7,051 nt of DNA, taken from the NCBI RefSeq assembly GCF_000750005.1, contig NZ_JPYA01000199.1, positions 1 to 7,051 of the forward strand, given 5' to 3'. The translations under genes and the position numbers were made by a program. The stretch comes from Geobacillus icigianus. Its GTDB lineage: Bacteria > Bacillota > Bacilli > Bacillales > Anoxybacillaceae. Shown one piece after another: positions 5,418 through 7,051 of the stretch. Positions within the stretch are counted from its first letter, which is position 1; every line of letters begins with the position of its first letter. The notes beneath the pieces were generated by a model. The model was not told the DNA's origin and searched no databases. It worked only from the letters and a program-made list of their open reading frames with translations.

Positions 5418-6681
5418 CTAACTTCCCCCCTAGTACATTATCAAATCGCCTAATTTCCCAATCATCATCACCAATTTTGTACTTAATATCAAAACTTATT
5501 GGGCGGTGAGAATCTCCCTTATAATTTGGCTTTATCTTTACTTTCACTTCATCGCCTTGTTTAATTGCTTCTGCCCAAGTATTCTCAAGTTTCTTCCATT
5601 CACCCTTATTGAGATTCCCATTCATTGGTACAAGATTATCGAGATCACCTGAACCTTTAAAAATACTTGCAATTAAATGCCCACCTTCATCATCTGGCAA
5701 TCTGTCTTCCCGTCCTGCAACTTTCTGAGCATAATTATTTCTTTTTCCATGTCCTAACTTGAGAGTACCTTCAGCACTGGAAATCCGTCCATTACTATCT
5801 GTTTTATAAGTGTATCCCTCTTTACTTGTATACTCAATATCTGGTTTTAGTACCTTTTTACGACCATCTTTAGTGTAATGATCTCCATAACTCACTTTAG
5901 TAGGAACTTTTGGCGTCCCCTTGGCACCCTTCTCAACCACTTCCCCCTCAACTTTCTTGATCATGTTGAGGGACGCATCTTTCGCCTCACCCATCCACAC
6001 CCGAGGCGCCGGCCCCACTCCCGCATACGCCGGCTGCCATGAAACGGAGGCGACGTTTCCTACTAATTCGTCCCATTGCTTCTTGAACAATCGGGCTGTT
6101 TCGGCAAGAGGGGAGCGGACGGTTTGGCGAAAGGCGATGTCGCCGATCGCTTTCATTTTATCATCGCGCACGACATGTTTCACTTTCGCAAGGGCGGAGG
6201 CGGCATCGATCGCCTTGGCGCCCTTGATCGCCGCTTTTCCGGCGACGCCGGCACTTTTAGCCGGTGGTACAATCGATAATAACAACATCCCGCCCGCCAG
6301 CAATCGGTCCCCGACCGACAGGCGCTCGCCGGTGATCGGGTCGTACTCGCCAAATACGCGCTGCACGTCATACCAGCCGAGAAGCTCTAAACCGAATTCC
6401 TTCATGTTGTCGGCGAGCGTTTGGTCCGCTTGGCGCATCGCGGCGGCGGTGCGATACAGAAGTTCTTCCGCTTCGTTCAGTTTGTCTTCATAACGCTTCA
6501 GCCAATGAACGAGTTCGTCCCGCAGTGCTTCGATGGCAGGCGTGCTGACGCCGGGGAGGTCCATCGCAAGGGAAGAGGGCTCCCATGACAGCGTCGTCCG
6601 CGCCCGCTGGCAAGCGTCTTCGGCATCGGGAATGTGCTTTGCCACCGTTTCTAATTCATCAGGCCTCAGCCGAATCATCAC
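5410..6681 (-). CDS. WXG/PT-TG polymorphic toxin with DNA/RNA non-specific endonuclease (NS_2) tip
   Basis: The 423-residue protein has three parts. Residues 1-95 form a WXG-like helical hairpin (LSWEPSS near 30) used for type VII secretion. Residues about 100-255 are the PT-TG pre-toxin region, with YDPITGERLSVGDRLLAGG and a hydrophobic LLLSIVP stretch. Residues about 260-423 form an Endonuclease_NS_2 domain: YTYKTDSNGRISSAEGTL, DDEGGHLIA (likely catalytic His), NLVPMNGNLN, KLENTWAEAI, then HRPISFDIKYKI. This is the YeeF-type nuclease tip, expected to cut DNA (possibly RNA) in target cells. GTG 6681 and ATG 6678 both follow AAAGGGAG; GTG is better spaced, ATG matches the homologous copy starting at 1199. 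The YezG-type immunity gene overlaps its end. It is the only uninterrupted toxin here. No accessory partner gene precedes it, only an 18-codon leader. Confidence 0.92.
   Translation of the reverse strand: MMIRLRPDELETVAKHIPDAEDACQRARTTLSWEPSSLAMDLPGVSTPAIEALRDELVHWLKRYEDKLNEAEELLYRTAAAMRQADQTLADNMKEFGLELLGWYDVQRVFGEYDPITGERLSVGDRLLAGGMLLLSIVPPAKSAGVAGKAAIKGAKAIDAASALAKVKHVVRDDKMKAIGDIAFRQTVRSPLAETARLFKKQWDELVGNVASVSWQPAYAGVGPAPRVWMGEAKDASLNMIKKVEGEVVEKGAKGTPKVPTKVSYGDHYTKDGRKKVLKPDIEYTSKEGYTYKTDSNGRISSAEGTLKLGHGKRNNYAQKVAGREDRLPDDEGGHLIASIFKGSGDLDNLVPMNGNLNKGEWKKLENTWAEAIKQGDEVKVKIKPNYKGDSHRPISFDIKYKIGDDDWEIRRFDNVLGGKLDE
5915..6678. repeat. Toxin-trunk direct repeat, copy 3 (intact)
   Basis: The full-length trunk copy, inside the intact toxin. 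It carries the 4 bp that copy 1 lacks and serves as the reference for the two damaged copies. Confidence 0.9.
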
Positions 6682-6734
6682 CCGCGCTGCTCCCTTTTAT
6701 CCCCATCACCTAACAAACGTGGCATGCAACGCAT
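6678..6734 (-). CDS. Possible 18-codon leader ORF before the intact toxin
   Basis: A GGAGGAG ribosome site lies about 11 bases before ATG 6734. The frame reads MRCMPRLLGDGDKREQRG and stops at TGA 6680-6678, overlapping the GTG/ATG starts of the toxin. The close overlap allows translational coupling. The GG at the end of the upstream palindrome is also the beginning of the ribosome site. No homologue is recognised; it may be a chance frame or the trace of a lost partner gene. Confidence 0.3.
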   Translation of the reverse strand: MRCMPRLLGDGDKREQRG

Positions 6735-6748
6735 TTTTCTTCACTCCT

Positions 6749-6771
6749 CCATTTATACTTTGTATAAATGG
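6749..6771. promoter_or_regulatory. Perfect 10-bp-arm palindrome, likely operator
   Basis: CCATTTATAC and GTATAAATGG are perfect inverted arms around a TTT spacer. The site sits in the leader of the intact toxin and overlaps both possible -10 boxes on the minus strand, so binding of a repressor dimer would block transcription. As RNA it would instead form a hairpin whose 3' arm touches the leader ribosome site. No T-run follows, so it is not a terminator. Confidence 0.55.
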
Positions 6772-6788
6772 TAACACAAGTGAATCAA
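6752..6788 (-). promoter_or_regulatory. Putative sigma-A promoter for the intact toxin
   Basis: Two overlapping sets fit loosely: TTGATT (6788-6783) with TATACA (6766-6761), spacer 16; and TTGTGT (6779-6774) with TATAAA (6757-6752), spacer 16. Both are imperfect. Both -10 boxes fall inside the palindrome at 6749-6771, which favours a regulated promoter. Confidence 0.4.
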
Positions 6789-6967
6789 GTATAAATTATG
6801 ATTTTATTCCTATTTTATAGTAAATTCAGTGGTTATATATGCCTAATTTTTACATAACCGATAATACGAAATTCCTTTGACATATCCCCCTTTTCCTCCC
6901 CCACTTCTCTAAACAAAAAAAGAGGTAACTATTCAGCCGTTACATAGAAAAAGTTTACGAACTCTGG

Positions 6968-6994
6968 TTGATTCTCGCTCCCCTTGTCTATACT
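6968..6994 (+). promoter_or_regulatory. Putative promoter of the plus-strand gene at 7023
   Basis: TTGATT (6968-6973) and TATACT (6989-6994) are separated by 15 bases, short of the ideal 17. Transcription would start around 7000, giving a leader of about 20 bases before the start codon. Confidence 0.4.
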
Positions 6995-7014
6995 AGTACC
7001 ATCCAAGACAAGGG
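6981..7014 (+). promoter_or_regulatory. 9-bp inverted repeat spanning the -10 region and leader
   Basis: CCCTTGTCT (6981-6989) and AGACAAGGG (7006-7014) are perfect inverted arms 16 bases apart. The left arm runs into the likely -10 box and the right arm runs into the GGGAGGTGA ribosome site. This suits an operator; as RNA only a small part could fold after the probable transcription start. Confidence 0.5.
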
Positions 7015-7022
7015 AGGTGAAC

Positions 7023-7051
7023 ATGATGGCAAACGTTGTTTTTGATTTCCA
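7023..7051 (+). CDS. Start of a divergent plus-strand gene (partial)
   Basis: A strong GGGAGGTGA ribosome site (7012-7020) precedes ATG 7023 and ATG 7026; spacing suits either, slightly better the second. The visible peptide is MMANVVFDF before the window ends. Nine residues do not identify a family. It is transcribed away from the toxin array and marks the likely edge of the accessory region. Confidence 0.6.

Larger units (their letters stand above)
6682..7022. other. Divergent intergenic region between the toxin array and the plus-strand gene
   Basis: Contains the leader ORF, palindrome and promoter of the toxin on the left and the promoter and inverted repeat of the plus-strand gene on the right, each listed separately. 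The middle (about 6790-6960) is AT-rich with no gene. A TTGACA at 6868-6873 on the plus strand has no -10 partner at the proper distance, and a small GTAAC/GTTAC pair near 6926-6943 is too weak to call. Confidence 0.5.

Noticed and set aside
5921..6493. 190-codon plus-strand open frame opposite the intact toxin
   Set aside because: Antisense shadow of the GC-rich trunk; the same pattern recurs opposite the other trunk copies and no ribosome site is present.
6868..6890. TTGACA on the plus strand as a promoter
   Set aside because: No acceptable -10 box 16-18 bases downstream; the sequence there is C-rich.
1..7051. CRISPR array, tRNA or rRNA genes
   Set aside because: No short regularly spaced repeats, and no tRNA cloverleaf or rRNA-like sequence was seen on either strand; the only large repeats are the toxin trunks.

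Overview
The window looks like an accessory island of a Gram-positive Bacillaceae genome, probably Geobacillus/Parageobacillus-like. The evidence is AGGAGG-type ribosome sites, GTG/TTG starts, WXG/PT-TG polymorphic toxins with YezG-type immunity, and IS256/IS4-type relics. The genus is inferred. Almost everything is on the minus strand, so transcription runs from high to low coordinates. GC-rich toxin trunks alternate with AT-rich toxin tips and immunity genes.

Right to left there are three toxin cassettes sharing one trunk (WXG-like N-terminus plus PT-TG pre-toxin domain) but with unrelated C-terminal toxins. (1) 6681-5410 is an intact 423-aa toxin ending in a DNA/RNA non-specific endonuclease (NS_2) domain, overlapped by a YezG-type immunity gene (5417-4935). 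A 10-bp-arm palindrome and an 18-codon leader ORF precede it. (2) 4452-3481 is a broken toxin. Its trunk has lost the WXG part and its RNase A-like (CdiA-CT type) tip is split by a 131-bp transposon relic flanked by CTAG duplications; an intact CdiI-like immunity gene follows (3477-3187). Between cassettes 1 and 2 lie two decayed small genes joined by an ATGA overlap. (3) 1515-1 has an intact small helical partner gene (1515-1204), then a toxin (1199-41) broken into three frames with an HNH/EndoVII-like (xHH) tip, then the first codons of its probable immunity gene at the window edge.

Between cassettes 2 and 3 lies an insertion-sequence graveyard. The 5' end of an IS256-family element (3186 to about 2694) begins directly after the CdiI stop codon and is fused to a deleted IS4-superfamily transposase (about 2693-2145). 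From 2144 to 1516 there is no convincing gene, but 1665-1803 carries nested inverted repeats that look like structured RNA or an element end.

At the right edge a divergent plus-strand gene begins at 7023 with a strong ribosome site and an inverted repeat around its -10 and leader. Overall, one cassette appears functional, two toxins are disabled, and their immunity genes appear to be kept, as expected for a recombining toxin/immunity array of a type VII (WXG) secretion locus.
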